Below are positions 37,640 to 49,689 of a stretch of 64,000 bases of DNA, piece after piece (the first letter of the stretch is position 1; each line of letters begins with the position of its first letter). The notes beneath the pieces were generated by a model. The model saw only the letters and a program-made list of their open reading frames with translations. It had not been told where the DNA came from and searched no databases. The stretch comes from Brachypodius melanocephalos. Lineage: Eukaryota; Chordata; Aves; Passeriformes; Pycnonotidae. The position numbers and the translations under genes were made by a program. Location of the stretch: assembly GCA_013398615.1 (NCBI GenBank), contig VZSR01003807.1, forward strand, positions 38,457,738-38,521,737. The letters run 5' to 3'.

Positions 37640-40600
37640 AATGCAGGTAATCAATGTCATGGTTTCATGGTAGGTAGACCTTAAATCAAATTTCACCGTC
37701 TTTGACTTACCTACATTTTGGACAATAGTGACAATATGTCAATAGCTTCTGCTTGGGTTTTGGCAAAGTATTTATATGTGTTTAGTATATTGATATGTAT
37801 CTAATAGATATTAACATATTTAAGTTATATTATTTATTTGTATGTTTAGGTCTAAAAGCTTTTATCTGGTGAAAGAAGGCAAGTGCTAAATCCAGAAATT
37901 TTCAGACAGGTCCCAAGGTAGATGAGAATGGAGATCTCCAATGAATTGGGCAGATTTTGATATGTCTCCCAACACTCAGTTTCTGGTCCAAGGCTATTCA
38001 GCATTTATTTTGACGGCTCACAGGATGAGTCACAAAGTCTTTGCTGGCCAGATTTTGGATCTCAGAAGATTGCATTGGTAATGTATACCAGGAATCAGCT
38101 GCTTAGCACTCTGGATCTGCTGCGTACATGGTCCTGATGCAGTAGGGTTTGCTCTAAAATCCCAAAAGAAATATCCATTTACTGGGGGGAAGAGCATACT
38201 TCTACACATTTTCAGTGTAAGAGAATATGCTGGAAATCAGCAGCTCCAAGGAGAGGAAATTGGAGAATAAGGAAGACAAATCATGGTGCTGGAAGGAAGG
38301 AGAGGTCATGTCAGGATGAAGGTGGCCTGTAAGAGCCCAGCTGGGAGAGTGCCAGCCTTGAGAAGAGATCTACAAGTAATTCAGAGATTAAGAAAAACCT
38401 TTCACAAAAGAAAGGTGGGAGGTGATTGGAAAACCACGTCTCACATGGAGAAGCCACAGTGGTTTTACCCTGAGAAATAGAAATTTCCCTCTGAGCTTAG
38501 CTGAACAGAGGGAGGAGTGAATGCCTGAATGCTTCATCCAGAAGAGCAAGAAATGCTGCTTACGTGCTATCAGGTAAATTAGCTGTCTCCCTCTGGCCTG
38601 TGGGTGTGGTAGGGAAAGCTCTGTCTGTGTGTGTGCATTTGAAATCTGAGGGTCACGCTGTATAACCACTGGTGGTCTTCTAAAGAGAAAAGGAAACTTT
38701 CTGTCATACTCTTAATACTCATAAATTCTCTGCAGCTCTACAATGGGACAATGATTATAATCAAATCTCACGCTTCAAGGCTTCAGGGTCAGGAAAAAAA
38801 CCCCACCTTCCATGCCACCATCAGTACATGCTCCAAATACCTCTGTGGCCTGACAGGGGAGTCTTTCATCTTCTATGAGCTCAGGCATGTTGAGGACATT
38901 GGGAACACTCTACCTGCCTGTGCATGTGGAGATGGTTTTACTGCCTGAGGTCATACAAAACCTGCTGCTAGGTTTTGGAAAGCAGGCAATATTCAGCCTA
39001 TCTAAAAGGCAGCAATTTGATACTAGGCATCCCGGGATCTGCAGGTGAATTTATCTGGTACTCTGATTTGGACTTAATTTCTATGAAGGAATTTATAGAA
39101 AATAAATTCCAAACTGAAGCTGAAAATATTGTCCTCTTAATTCAGAGGGAGTCACCGTTATTACAAAATTTTTGGGCTAAGCCAATTGAAACTTTTAAAT
39201 TTATTATTAATTAAAATTTATATTAATTAACATATTTAATTAATTATTTTAATTAATTTAACTATTCTATTTCTGCACTTTGTGTTCCACCTTCACCAAG
39301 GCAAAACTCGCAATACAACTATAATTGATTTCATAGCTAAAGTGTTCTACAGCATACACAAAACTCATGATCTCTGGAACTTACTATTTATTGTTTAATA
39401 ATATACAAAGTCTTCAAAATCCAAATTTGTGTTTGCAAAATAAATTTGCTTATCCAGTTTCTGTATTCATGTAGTGTTTTTGCCCTTTTTAGTCTCAGTG
39501 GCAATCAATCTGTATCAGTCAATATTAATTGACTAAAATGAAATGGACATTTAATAAAGATTTCTTCCAAATGTAATGCTGTGCATCTAAGTTGAGGATT
39601 ATGAAAGCAGACACTCCAACCTAGTGATGTACAATCTTTTTAGACCCCTTCTTAACTAAGGAAACAAAAAAACTTCATTCAATGTGGGCAATTAAGTTTG
39701 CAAAGAGAGTAGGAAAAGCTAGACCAAAATATAGTAGTTATGCTTTGGTACAAATTGCCCATCTCTGGATAAGTATTGCAAATGAATCCCCAGTTTTGCT
39801 TGTTCATCAGATTGTTTTTTAATTTTAGTCTAATTTTTCTGATTTCAAAACAAATTACTTATTTCAGAGAGAAGAGAAGCCTGACTCTACCTCTGCAAGG
39901 TTAATAATAAGCTTTCCAAACTGGAAAAGCTGTTAGCTCAACTGTGCAAGGAAGGCATGGTGAGGAGAGTTTCAAGTGCCATGACTGAAGACAAAGGAAG
40001 GAGAAGGATGGATGGAGAATAATGGCTCACTGTGCTTGAAGGCAAGCAGATGATTAGAGAGTGTATTCTGAGAAATAATGAAGGATCAGCACCAGGATCC
40101 AGTTTAGTGAGCAGGTTTGGGGAATGGGTGGGATACCAGCAGATCAGGGGACCATCAGGCTGTGAGCTGCAGGAGACTGATGACATTAATGGCAAGATTC
40201 CAGATCCCAGATAATAGAACAAAGTGAGTTGAGAAAGGCCTTGACCTCACATGTGACCCAGAATGTCTGTTTTCTAGTCTCCTTGGTATGCCTGCAGCAG
40301 GCAATGACAGATGCTTCCAAAGCTAGTCAAGAGAGTCTACCCCAAGCTATCTGCACCACTGTTCAACCCCATCACCTCTTCTTTAGAGATCCTATGCCCT
40401 CACTTCTTCCCTTTCCTGTTTATTCCTTACTCACCTCTCCCCTGACCTTACCTGACTCCTGCCTACCAGATGGTCTCATCAAGCTGAAGTCTTTACAAGC
40501 CCTCTAGCCACTCCATGATGCTCTAGCCCCAATGGCAGATGGATATTTTGTTGGGAGACAAGGAAGGAAAACCTCTGGGCATACCTTCAGGGTGCAGAAG

Positions 40601-41190
40601 TGAAGGCTAGAAGAGCAAATGTGTTTCTCCTAAGCATGTGGCTATGTGGCTGCAAGTTACACTGTCTAGTGGTGGGAAGCTCTGTTGAGAAGGAAGTACT
40701 GGGTAGGGAGAAGGGTTATTTAAACGAAAACAAAGTTGTTACAGAAATCAAAAAGAATAGCATGATTACAAATTAATTTGGGCTGGAAATTAAAAAATCC
40801 AAGTTTCAGAGAGGCACAGGAGAAACACGGGTAACACATCCAAGTAACTACTGTTGGGGTAAAACCCAGTAATTAGGTTTTAAAATACAGCTTCATCATG
40901 TTATGGACAGTATTACTTTACCTAATTGCATGAAAATATAAAAATTAGGCTTCATGGCATAAAACCCTATGTAAAAACCTATTCAGACCGCTACATCTTT
41001 AAGGTAGCACTGGTCCCATTCCACACATTTTCAGAGTGTCAATATTCTCCATCTGTGACTGTAGTAGGACTATCTATATGCTGCTGTATTTAAAAAGGAA
41101 TAACCCGAGGATAGGGAGGAGAATTAAACAGGAAAAAAAATAATTGTGACACTCAGAAACGTTATTTGATTTAGGGGGATATACAGAATC
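37640..41190. other. Intergenic, no gene seen
   Basis: Nothing recognised on either strand apart from the AT-only block at 39193-39263. Scattered short open frames at 38.3-38.7 and 40.0-40.5 kb have no family features. Confidence 0.55.
39193..39263. repeat. AT-only block rich in TTAATTAA palindromes
   Basis: About 70 bases almost free of G and C, with repeated ATTAATTAA and TTAATTAATT units. It may be simple low-complexity DNA; the repeated TAATTA cores also fit homeodomain binding, which cannot be judged from sequence alone. Confidence 0.75.
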
Positions 41191-41199
41191 GTATCTTGT

Positions 41200-42600
41200 A
41201 AGAAGAGGTTGTGACATTGCTGGCATTTCGTGGCAGGCAGTCTGTTTCCTGGGGCTGCCCCGGCTGCTCCACCTGTAAGAAGGGATTGCTTCGCTCGTGG
41301 TTGTTTGCTGCCACCTACGGCCGGAGACTGGCTCCCACAGCCCAGCATCATTTTAGGGAGACAAGCATCCATATGGATGGGTTTAATGAGATCAGGAACG
41401 ACACTGATACACAATGCACCTTTACATCTGTCCATGGATATTAATGTGTCACTTCTCTGCCAGCTGTTTGATGCTACATGTGAGCCCCTAAAGGCTGTTA
41501 GTACCTTCTGGAGTGGCTAAATACTTTTCAGACTGGCCTTTGTATACAAAGCACAGAATATTAATTTGGGGTATGGAGCTAGGAAACTTCATAGGAAGTT
41601 AGGAAGTTGGCTTCTTTTTTGCTGAAAAAAAGGAAGCACAGTGTTAGAGAAGATACAGCATTTGTTTTTTGACACAAATGATACATCCATTATAGATGTC
41701 AGTTGCTATGTCATCCCCTTTTTCCTCCCATGCATCCTCCAGGACAGTCAGCCCGCAGTGCCACAGCCAGAGTCACTGTGTTGTTTTAGGAATGCAGTCT
41801 GTGCATGCCCATGTCTTTGCAAAGACCTCTCAGATATAGAAACCTCTACAAGTGGGAGTAGACAAGCCCATCCCCAGCTGTGCTGCAGTGTGTCTGTGGT
41901 CTGTCTATTCATCTCTCGGCAAGCCCTGCAGGCAGTGCTTCCTCCTGCCCCAGCAGCAGCTCCTCTGAGAGGAGCAGTCAGTGGTACTGGCAAGAGCATG
42001 TGCACAAACCCAGCACTGCCTGGAGTGTTTGCCCATCCCAAGGCAGAGGTCTGTCTTCTCTCTCCTTCCTCTTGGGTCAGTCCCATGGTCTGACTGAATT
42101 TGTGAACAGCTGTGAGACCTTCTAAAGTATCTGTGGGGAAATGTGCTGTGTAGAGCACATCACAGCTAGGACCAGCCCTAGGTATGTCTAAACAACCTCT
42201 CGACATGAATCTCTCTCCCTCAATGGCATACAGGGAAGGAGGCAAACACCTGCAGATAGAAGTCTGCATATCAAAGTCTGCATGTGAGACAATTGTCCAA
42301 ACTCCCACAGCCACTGAGAGAGGGCAGGAGTGGAATGCAGCACCCACATGCCAGCAGCTTGTGCTGTTCAAGATGTTCCTGTGTATCTCACTCTTCCACA
42401 CAGAGCTGTCACACATAACAGCAAGACCTGCAGGAGACACAAACCCGTCTGCAGCAGGAGCCGAGGGCCAGCAGGATGCCCAAGGGATGTTCAAAAGGCT
42501 CTAGTGGGCAACAGTAGGTGCTTGAATTCAGATGCATTGTCCTGAGCTGGACCCCACTGACTGCATTGCCATCTCCTCTGAGCAACCACCAACAGCTGGT
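41200..42600. other. GC-richer patch with long open frames, unrecognised
   Basis: Noticeably higher G+C than the surrounding AT-rich DNA, and open frames overlap on both strands. The longest, minus 42494-41748, is 248 codons but starts at TTG; the first internal ATG is about 28 codons in. The translation is Cys/Ser/Ala-rich, with no domain I recognise. It may be an old insertion, a divergent gene remnant, or chance favoured by few stops. Confidence 0.35.
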
Positions 42601-44480
42601 GCAGTCTACACTAAACAGATTTCAGAATTTCCTCCAGTTACTCATAATATTGCACCAATAATTTCTACTGATATGACTAATGGCTGCAATGATGGTTAGC
42701 CCGTTTAGGTTGTGGGAACTGCTACTGAATTTAAAAGAAGGATGTTTTTACTGGTTTTTTTAATGGCCTAATTATTCAAAAATTGTCTACAGATCTGTAT
42801 CTATAGTTTCGGTCATCTGATGTTTAACCATGCAGCACATCTCCTGACTACATCAGGGAGGTTTCTGATGTAATACCCAAGTGAAGGTGTTGTGCATCTG
42901 CATATATTGTGTGTAAACCAGAGAAAGAACATGGGAGATGCATTCCTGTGTTTTGAGTAGGATCAGCTATGTCACATTGATACTATTTTAGACTGCACAT
43001 GAGCCAGAATATTACTAGCAAGGGGCTTCAAGGTTCAGAATTTGAGAGCCCTTCACTATCCATGCCATTTGCTTTGTAAATAAGCCCTAAATTACTTTTC
43101 TGGGTTTTAGAAAATGATGATACTTAGCAAGAGGAATGACTTCCAAGTATTTCAGGATCAGAAGGAACCAAATACAATGAAACAATCCTAGTTGCCTAAA
43201 CTGTGTAAGAGATACATGTGTAATAGAAAGCAATAAATGTAGCTAGGGAGTAGGAAGAAAAAAATAATTTTAAAAATTGGATGTGTATTCACAACACACC
43301 ATATAAGAAAAATACACAGAATATTAAAGAGAAATAAAAGCCAATAGTGAATATATCGAAAGTGGGTGCAGGGACACTGAAAGAGAGCGTTTAATGTGAT
43401 GAAGCTGTCAAATGACAAAAAAGCATTGTAGTACTGGGACCTTTTCTTCTCAGAGTAGATGCAACATTACAGCAGTACCTATAAAGACTTTGATGGTTTT
43501 TGAAATATCAAAAGCACAGAAAATGGGATTGGATAGGGTGCTGTCATGAGTGTCTGAATCTGGTCAGTGGTGGTAAAACTATCCCCTAATAATCTAGTAA
43601 TCACAGATGTTTCTCAAGAAGACTTTTACTCAATAATCTTATTTTCCAGTTTAGCCCAGAGGCAGAAGTACAGCTGGACCAGCCAGACCTCTCTGACATG
43701 CTGCCATTCTCCTACCACCTGACAAAAAAGGGAAAAAAAGAAGAAGAGGGAAAAGCAAGGTGCAAGGAACTTTAAAAATACAAATATTTCCATTGAAGTG
43801 ATTCTTGGTATGGGTCAATTGGCATTGTTTTTTTGCATAAGGAGATCAAGAAGATCACTATGTGAATTCTTTAGATCATAGGTCATGTCAGAAAAGAGCA
43901 AGGCAAAATTCGTATGCCATAGTTCTAACTATCATGAAAAAACAGAGCAACTTCATGCAAATAAAATGGGATAATGAACCACTGATTGTCTATCAGTGGA
44001 GCAGTCACATAATCTTTGGTCCAGAATGAGCTTATTACAAACTCAGTTTGGAATTTCAGGGTTTTCTGAATGAGAAAGGCATGTACCAGGCAGAGTTGAT
44101 AAACTGGAACCCATTTATTTATCCTTTTTTCCCCTCCATTTTCAAAGATCTAAAGCAGAGCATTAATCATTATTGTTTGACTGTTTTGCTGGCTTTACTG
44201 TATATACTCACTATAAAAAACAGTTGAAATCCTTTTACAGGATACATCACAGACATTTTGATCAATTACATGTTTGTAGTTTTGTCTGTAGGTGTGCACT
44301 CACTTTGGATATACATCCATATTTCACTGGATTCTGCTCATATCTTAGAGGCACGTCTTGCATTTCATTAACCAATGCCTCAAAATGCAAATCTAAATGA
44401 AAACAGGAAAATCCAAAGTATTCCTTAAGTATCTTCAGTATCATCAAAGTATTTTCCTGTATTTGACCTTTAACTTTTTT
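42600..44480. other. Intergenic, no gene seen
   Basis: AT-rich DNA with no recognised feature, ending near the candidate 3' end of the unrecognised minus-strand gene. Confidence 0.55.
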
Positions 44481-44506
44481 TTTTTTTTCTAGACCAGACA
44501 TATTTT

Positions 44507-44512
44507 TTTATT
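44507..44512 (-). terminator. Poly(A) signal of candidate minus-strand gene
   Basis: AATAAA on the minus strand, 350 bases below the stop codon of the candidate terminal exon (stop at 44864-44862). Position and strand fit a 3' UTR end, but the hexamer is common in AT-rich DNA. Confidence 0.35.
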
Positions 44513-44861
44513 ATAGAATGTTTTCTAGCTCTTCTTCCAATGGAAGAAAGTAAATAACTCATCAGCCATTAATGAGCAGAGTATGCTGCTGTGGTGGTGC
44601 ATCCCCTCCACCCCCTCAACAGAGACACAAAGAAATAGAAAATGTGCAGATTTGTAACATTTGAAAGTGTCTTATTAACAGGAACTAGTACATAGCCAGC
44701 AGCCTCACTTCTGGCAAGGCACCTAAATGCAGCTACACAAATAAGCCAGTTTCTGAAGTTGAAGCAATAGTCAGTCCCACTGAAGCGGAAGAATCTATCT
44801 TTTCTCTTGGCTCTTTGACAGAGATGCAGCCATCTCCAGAGTCCAGAATTATCCACTGCTG

Positions 44862-45116
44862 CTAATCCTGCTTCTCTTTACTGAGAATGCAGTTGACCTT
44901 CAATTTGACCCGTCTTTGACAACGTCTCTCGCCTTCAATTACCAAAATTGCAGCCATTCTTTTTGCAAAATCTGGATCAGTAGGATCTCCCCCTCTCATC
45001 TGCTGCTTTTCAAAGTCACCAAAGCAGCTCTGATTCCCACTGTACACAGGGTTATGTCCCAGAAGAGTTCTATAATTAGAACTGACCACACAGATGTGCT
45101 TGAAGAGACTATGCAG
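44862..45116 (-). CDS. Candidate terminal coding exon, unrecognised protein
   Basis: After a long pyrimidine tract and TTTTCTGCATTTCAG, 84 codons stay open to a TAG stop. The peptide begins LHSLFKHICVVSSNYRTLLG, contains GGDPTDPDFAKRMAAILVIE and ends in a basic stretch with KLKVNCILSKEKQD. It is charged, not low-complexity, and reads like real protein, but I cannot place it in a family. Phase 0 in matches the phase 0 out of the short candidate exon at 45583-45541. An open run this long can occur by chance in a window of this size, so coding status is unproven. Confidence 0.35.
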   Translation of the reverse strand: MHSLFKHICVVSSNYRTLLGHNPVYSGNQSCFGDFEKQQMRGGDPTDPDFAKRMAAILVIEGERRCQRRVKLKVNCILSKEKQD

Positions 45117-45540
45117 CTGAAATGCAGAAAATACTCAGTTTAAAAAAAAAAAAAAAAGTTGGTTTCAATTTGCATCATTTCTGCTTTCTGTTGGCGGCTT
45201 TGTTCATGGTACTGCACATCACTCTGACTCCTTTAATTTAAGCTGAGGTAATTAATACCTTTTCTATTATTAAAGCCTTGGGAACAGAAGATGAAATCCT
45301 GCCTTCATTAAAGTCAGTGGCAGAACTCCCATGAACTTCAGTTCCTTGAGTGTCATTAGATTGCCCTGTATATCATTGAGACTGATGTTTTCATCTTGGA
45401 CTACTGCCTATCCTCCAGATGGCATCCAAACTGTGACTCCTAAAGGACAGAAAATCCTCCACTATCCTTGGTGGTGACATATTCCCATGATTAGTTACCA
45501 GCCCACTAAAAACACCTGAATTTTGTCCTATTAAGCTTAC

Positions 45541-45583
45541 CCAGTTTAAAATTCTAGGCTCTGACTTTTTTATAGCTTTCCTT
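45541..45583 (-). CDS. Candidate short coding exon joining the terminal exon
   Basis: A 43-base segment with acceptor TTCCTTCGATTTCAG and donor TGG|GTAAGC encodes RKAIKKSEPRILNW. It exits in phase 0, which reads through into LHSLFKHICVV of the next exon. It enters needing one base, so the exon before it must end in phase 2. A short exon alone is weak evidence. Confidence 0.28.
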
Positions 45584-45955
45584 CTGAAATCGAAGGAAAT
45601 CAATATCCCATCTATCACATTTTCTCCAGAAAGTTACCAATTTAGAGTAATTTAATCTCCTTATAAAATTCTAACATCTACCCAAATTAACAACTGTGAT
45701 TTCTGACTCTTTGCTAGAAATTTTGTTTCCACGCTTTTGGCCTTCATTCTCTCCCATGTTCTAAAATGACCAAAGGACTCATGGTATTTCAACACCCACC
45801 TCACCAGCTCCACCTACAGCATTATCTTCCCTCAGTTCTGCTGCTTGCAACCCCATTCAAGCACATCCTGAGTGGTGCTGGGTTCTCCTAGAGAGCTGCT
45901 TGTCTGCTTGTCCCAAACACACAGCCCTCATAAAGACACAGCTTGAGTACTTTGT

Positions 45956-46017
45956 TCTCAAAGATTGTTTTGGGCTATATCAAAATTCTCAAAGATTCTT
46001 TTGGGCTATGTCAAAAT
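45956..46017. repeat. 31-base tandem duplication
   Basis: Two near-identical copies of TCTCAAAGATTSTTTTGGGC followed by TATRTCAAAAT, at 45956-45986 and 45987-46017. They differ at two or three sites, so the duplication is recent or constrained. Confidence 0.85.
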
Positions 46018-46594
46018 ATATTTTGGTGCAGGTAATCAAATAGTTCAGATCAATATGTAGGGCAGCTCAGTGCTACAGTATGTTTTAACTTGTTTTTCTG
46101 CATAGTACAGCTCTGAAGCCAGGCAGTGATGCTGAACATTTTATATTTACCACCAGGGCCTTGGTACCTAATCATCATGCTCAGACCAAGGCAAAATAGT
46201 GATATTGATAAAAATGTCTTGTACAAACAATTTTTAAGGGCTTATCTCCTAATACAACTATGCCATTATTAGTATTTCATAACAACGCTTTGTGTTAGAC
46301 ACTTCTGTTGCAGCATGCTGTTGCATAATATTTCACACTTTCATAGCACCTGAGAATCTGACCCTCTCCCAAGAATAATGAGTCAAGCTCCACAAAACTA
46401 CCCTGAAGCAGCCCTTGTGCTAGTCCAAGCCTCAAGATGATAAAAGGGAATGACAGCAAGGATAAGGAGTGCCCAAGGTCACTAAGAAAGTCTATGGTAG
46501 AACTGATTCTGGAAATAAAATTTTCATAATTTCTTGCCTTAGGCTTTCACCACATGATCGTTTTTCTCCAGAACATAGCAGTGATAAGAAATAC

Positions 46595-46619
46595 ATATAT
46601 ATATATATATATATATATA
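46595..46619. repeat. (AT)n microsatellite
   Basis: About 12 AT units, probably polymorphic. Confidence 0.9.
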
Positions 46620-49600
46620 AAAGGTACATTTATTAAGAAATTATTTCAATAATTTGCATTAAGATATTCCCATTAATGTATTAGAGAAGGCAGAGTTTGC
46701 GAAGTGAGGCTCTTAATAGTTGGGAAATGCATGTGCAATCTGCTCTGTTTGCATTACAGTGTTTTTCTGGAGATGATTCTTTCTCTGCACTGAACAAGCT
46801 GGGAAAAAATTATCTGCAATCAAATGATTAAAAGGATTTCAGGGTCATGTATCTGTTCTCATTGTTGTCAGTGTGACTTCTGCCTCATGAGCTCCAGAAG
46901 TTATAAAATGTGCAGAAAATGAGGCAGGGGACTGCAGGCAATTGAATGCTGCCCTGGAGAGATTGATGCTGTCCCTGCCTCTGTCATTTTTCATTTTCTT
47001 GTGGCCCAATTGGAGACATCTGGGTCTAAATTAGAAAAAGGCTGAACATTCACAGCTGCACTTAAAATTGCTAACTGCAATTTGAACAGATAAAAAGAAA
47101 TCAGGCTCTGACTTTCTAAATTTGGGCATTCTCAAATTTAGATAATACTTGATAATTCTGGGTTTCACATCTGTTCTTCAGGTCTCTCTGTCTCAGGTCC
47201 CTGGACATAAAATTATGGGAAAAGTAACTTCGAAGCAGAGCCATAAGAATACATTAACTAATGTTGGTAAACAGTGATAATATTGCAAAGAGATCATGAC
47301 AGTAAATCTCATGAGGAGATTAAAAATTCAGTAGAGGATTTGAATAATTTAATGAAGTGTTAAAAAATGTGTAAGTAATGCTTGAGCTTACTGAGAGTGG
47401 AATATTTGATTATTTGCTCCTCAGTGAGGTTTGTCCATCCTTCAGACAAACAAGGCAGAAGCACTGTGGGAACGGATGTGACTCTGCCATATTACCAACA
47501 ATTGAGCTGAATTCCAGTTGCTCTTCAAAATTTGGCATTTCCTAACTTTTAAGAGCCTGAAAAGCTCTTTAAAAACATCCTTTTATTACATTGCCTCTGC
47601 AAATAAAGTTCTGTGTATACTAATTTCTCAGCATCGTTTGGCTGTAATTACCATACACCCAATGGTAAATTGCAGCTTCCGTGAACTTGCAATTTATGTG
47701 ACAAGTACAGGGAATTATGTCTAGAGAAGACAAGGCAGATTGCTGTTGTGAGCAGACAGAAATACCACGTACAGATAATAATCAATAACCCCAACTTCGT
47801 TTTAAATGTGGTTTTGCTGCCTTTCTCTGCTCAGGCTTATTTACTATGAAAATCACATGTTCCTGCTGTTCCTGAGAGGCAGGTACACTTTCCATATGGA
47901 AAAAGCCTTTGGTCTCATGGTGGGAGCACAGGCTGTTGTTAGACATGACACACAAACCACTGCCTTCAATTCCACAAGCATTGCCTTGTAACACTGCATT
48001 ACAGAGCAAAGGGTAAGATCCTGGACATCCCACTGACACGGGGTTTGGTAGACCACATCTGGTGGGTGGCCATAACAGGTAAAACCAGAACCTGCTAATT
48101 TAAAAGGGATTTCTGCAGAATGGTGCATGAGTGTTGTATTTCAAAGTGCTCATGGCAGAGGGATGCTGCCAACTGCTGTTGCTCCAGCCCAGGAAAAGCC
48201 CTTGGGAGGCTTTGCCACCACCAGCCTGACTTTGCCTCTCCTACAGTCCCTCTCCATCACCAGCGGGAATTCTTTGGCAGCTTAAAGTTGAAGAAAGCCC
48301 ATCCCACTGTCAGAAAGCACCAATATAACAAGGTTGGAACTTCTTTCCCTGATAGTCATCAACTTACCTATTGCACTGCTCTCCAACTGCTGCTGGAAAA
48401 TCAGGCTGTGCAGACTCCTGGCTACAACAGATCATGGGGTAATATATCAAAGGGATGATGTGCCTTGAGGAAACACTGCATTTTGGGGTAATCTTCAAAC
48501 AACCCAAGCTCCAGATGATTCTTCTGATGCCACCAGTTGCCTCTCTTCAACTGTTTTCAGGTATTGGCAGCCCCAGCTTCAGTGTTTGGTCAGACCTTGC
48601 AGACCAACTTCCACATTGCTAGGGAATAATGCTGGTACTTTTAACAGTTTACATCTATCCAAATCTAATGAGAACTTTCTGTTTAAAAAACCAGGGTTTT
48701 ATCAATATATGAAATTATACAATCTTAAAACCTGTTATCTATTCCAGCACCAAACCAGACAGCTTAATTCTAGTGCCAGCTTGTAATGAAAGAATCTGGT
48801 TTATATTACTCCTGGCGTAACTTCATATCGCAGATTTTAAGAGTTCGGGATTTTTTTTACAGCATGTGTTTTAATTTGGAGAGGAAGGACCTTTTCTTCT
48901 AGCTTCAGAGAACTTCTAAGGCAGTCAGCCAATATAGAAGGTGTATTTGGAAAATTTCCCTTTGTTCAATTAAGATGGCTGGGAGCAATCCAGATTTAAT
49001 GCAATGCTTTCTTTAACCAGCTCTCATCAAATTTATTATTCATTTTTTTTAGCCTAGCTTTCAAGTAAAACGGATGAGGATATTAAACTATGAAAAACCA
49101 TTCAGATGAAGGGCTGACTTCATCTTTCAAAAAGCAGGAGAGCCAAGGTTAAAACTGTCACTACTAGGAGACCTCTACAGTATTAAAGAGACACAATGAG
49201 AGCAAGCTAAAAATGGTATTTCAGGATTAACTCAATTTTTTGTGTGTGTGTTTGCAGATTTATTACAGAACCAACTCCTACTTATGCTAGGTGACTAATC
49301 TCATTGCAATGTAGTAACTTGCACAAGCAAGAAAATAAGACTTAGCCTTTACTGATTGTTAGCTTGCTAAATTAAATTATAGGTTATTTTAAAATTCTTT
49401 AAATATATCATAGCCTTAACTGCTGCACTGATTTATATTTTTGATATTTGCTTCTACCAATGATAGAATGAGTTGGATTTTACAGAAAAAAATAGCAACA
49501 TGTGAATCATGTTAAACAAGTATTGCCTGGCATGCTCTGAGCACTGCCATTCCAAGTGAGCAAGAGAGCAAGAATATAAAATCAATGTCATACTTAAGTG

Positions 49601-49628
49601 TGTTCCCTGGCCTTACAGATTTTTAATT

Positions 49629-49689
49629 AAAAAACAAAACAAAACAAAACACAAAAAAACCCCAAAAACAAAAACAAAACCAAAACACA
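49629..49689. repeat. (CAAAA)n-like microsatellite
   Basis: ACAAAACAAAAC units interrupted by a C-rich middle, about 60 bases. Confidence 0.85.

Noticed and set aside
47400..47551. Two open segments that could be joined by splicing on the minus strand
   Set aside because: The intron between them would be about 50 bases, too short for a vertebrate, and the sequence reads straight through to a stop; judged chance.
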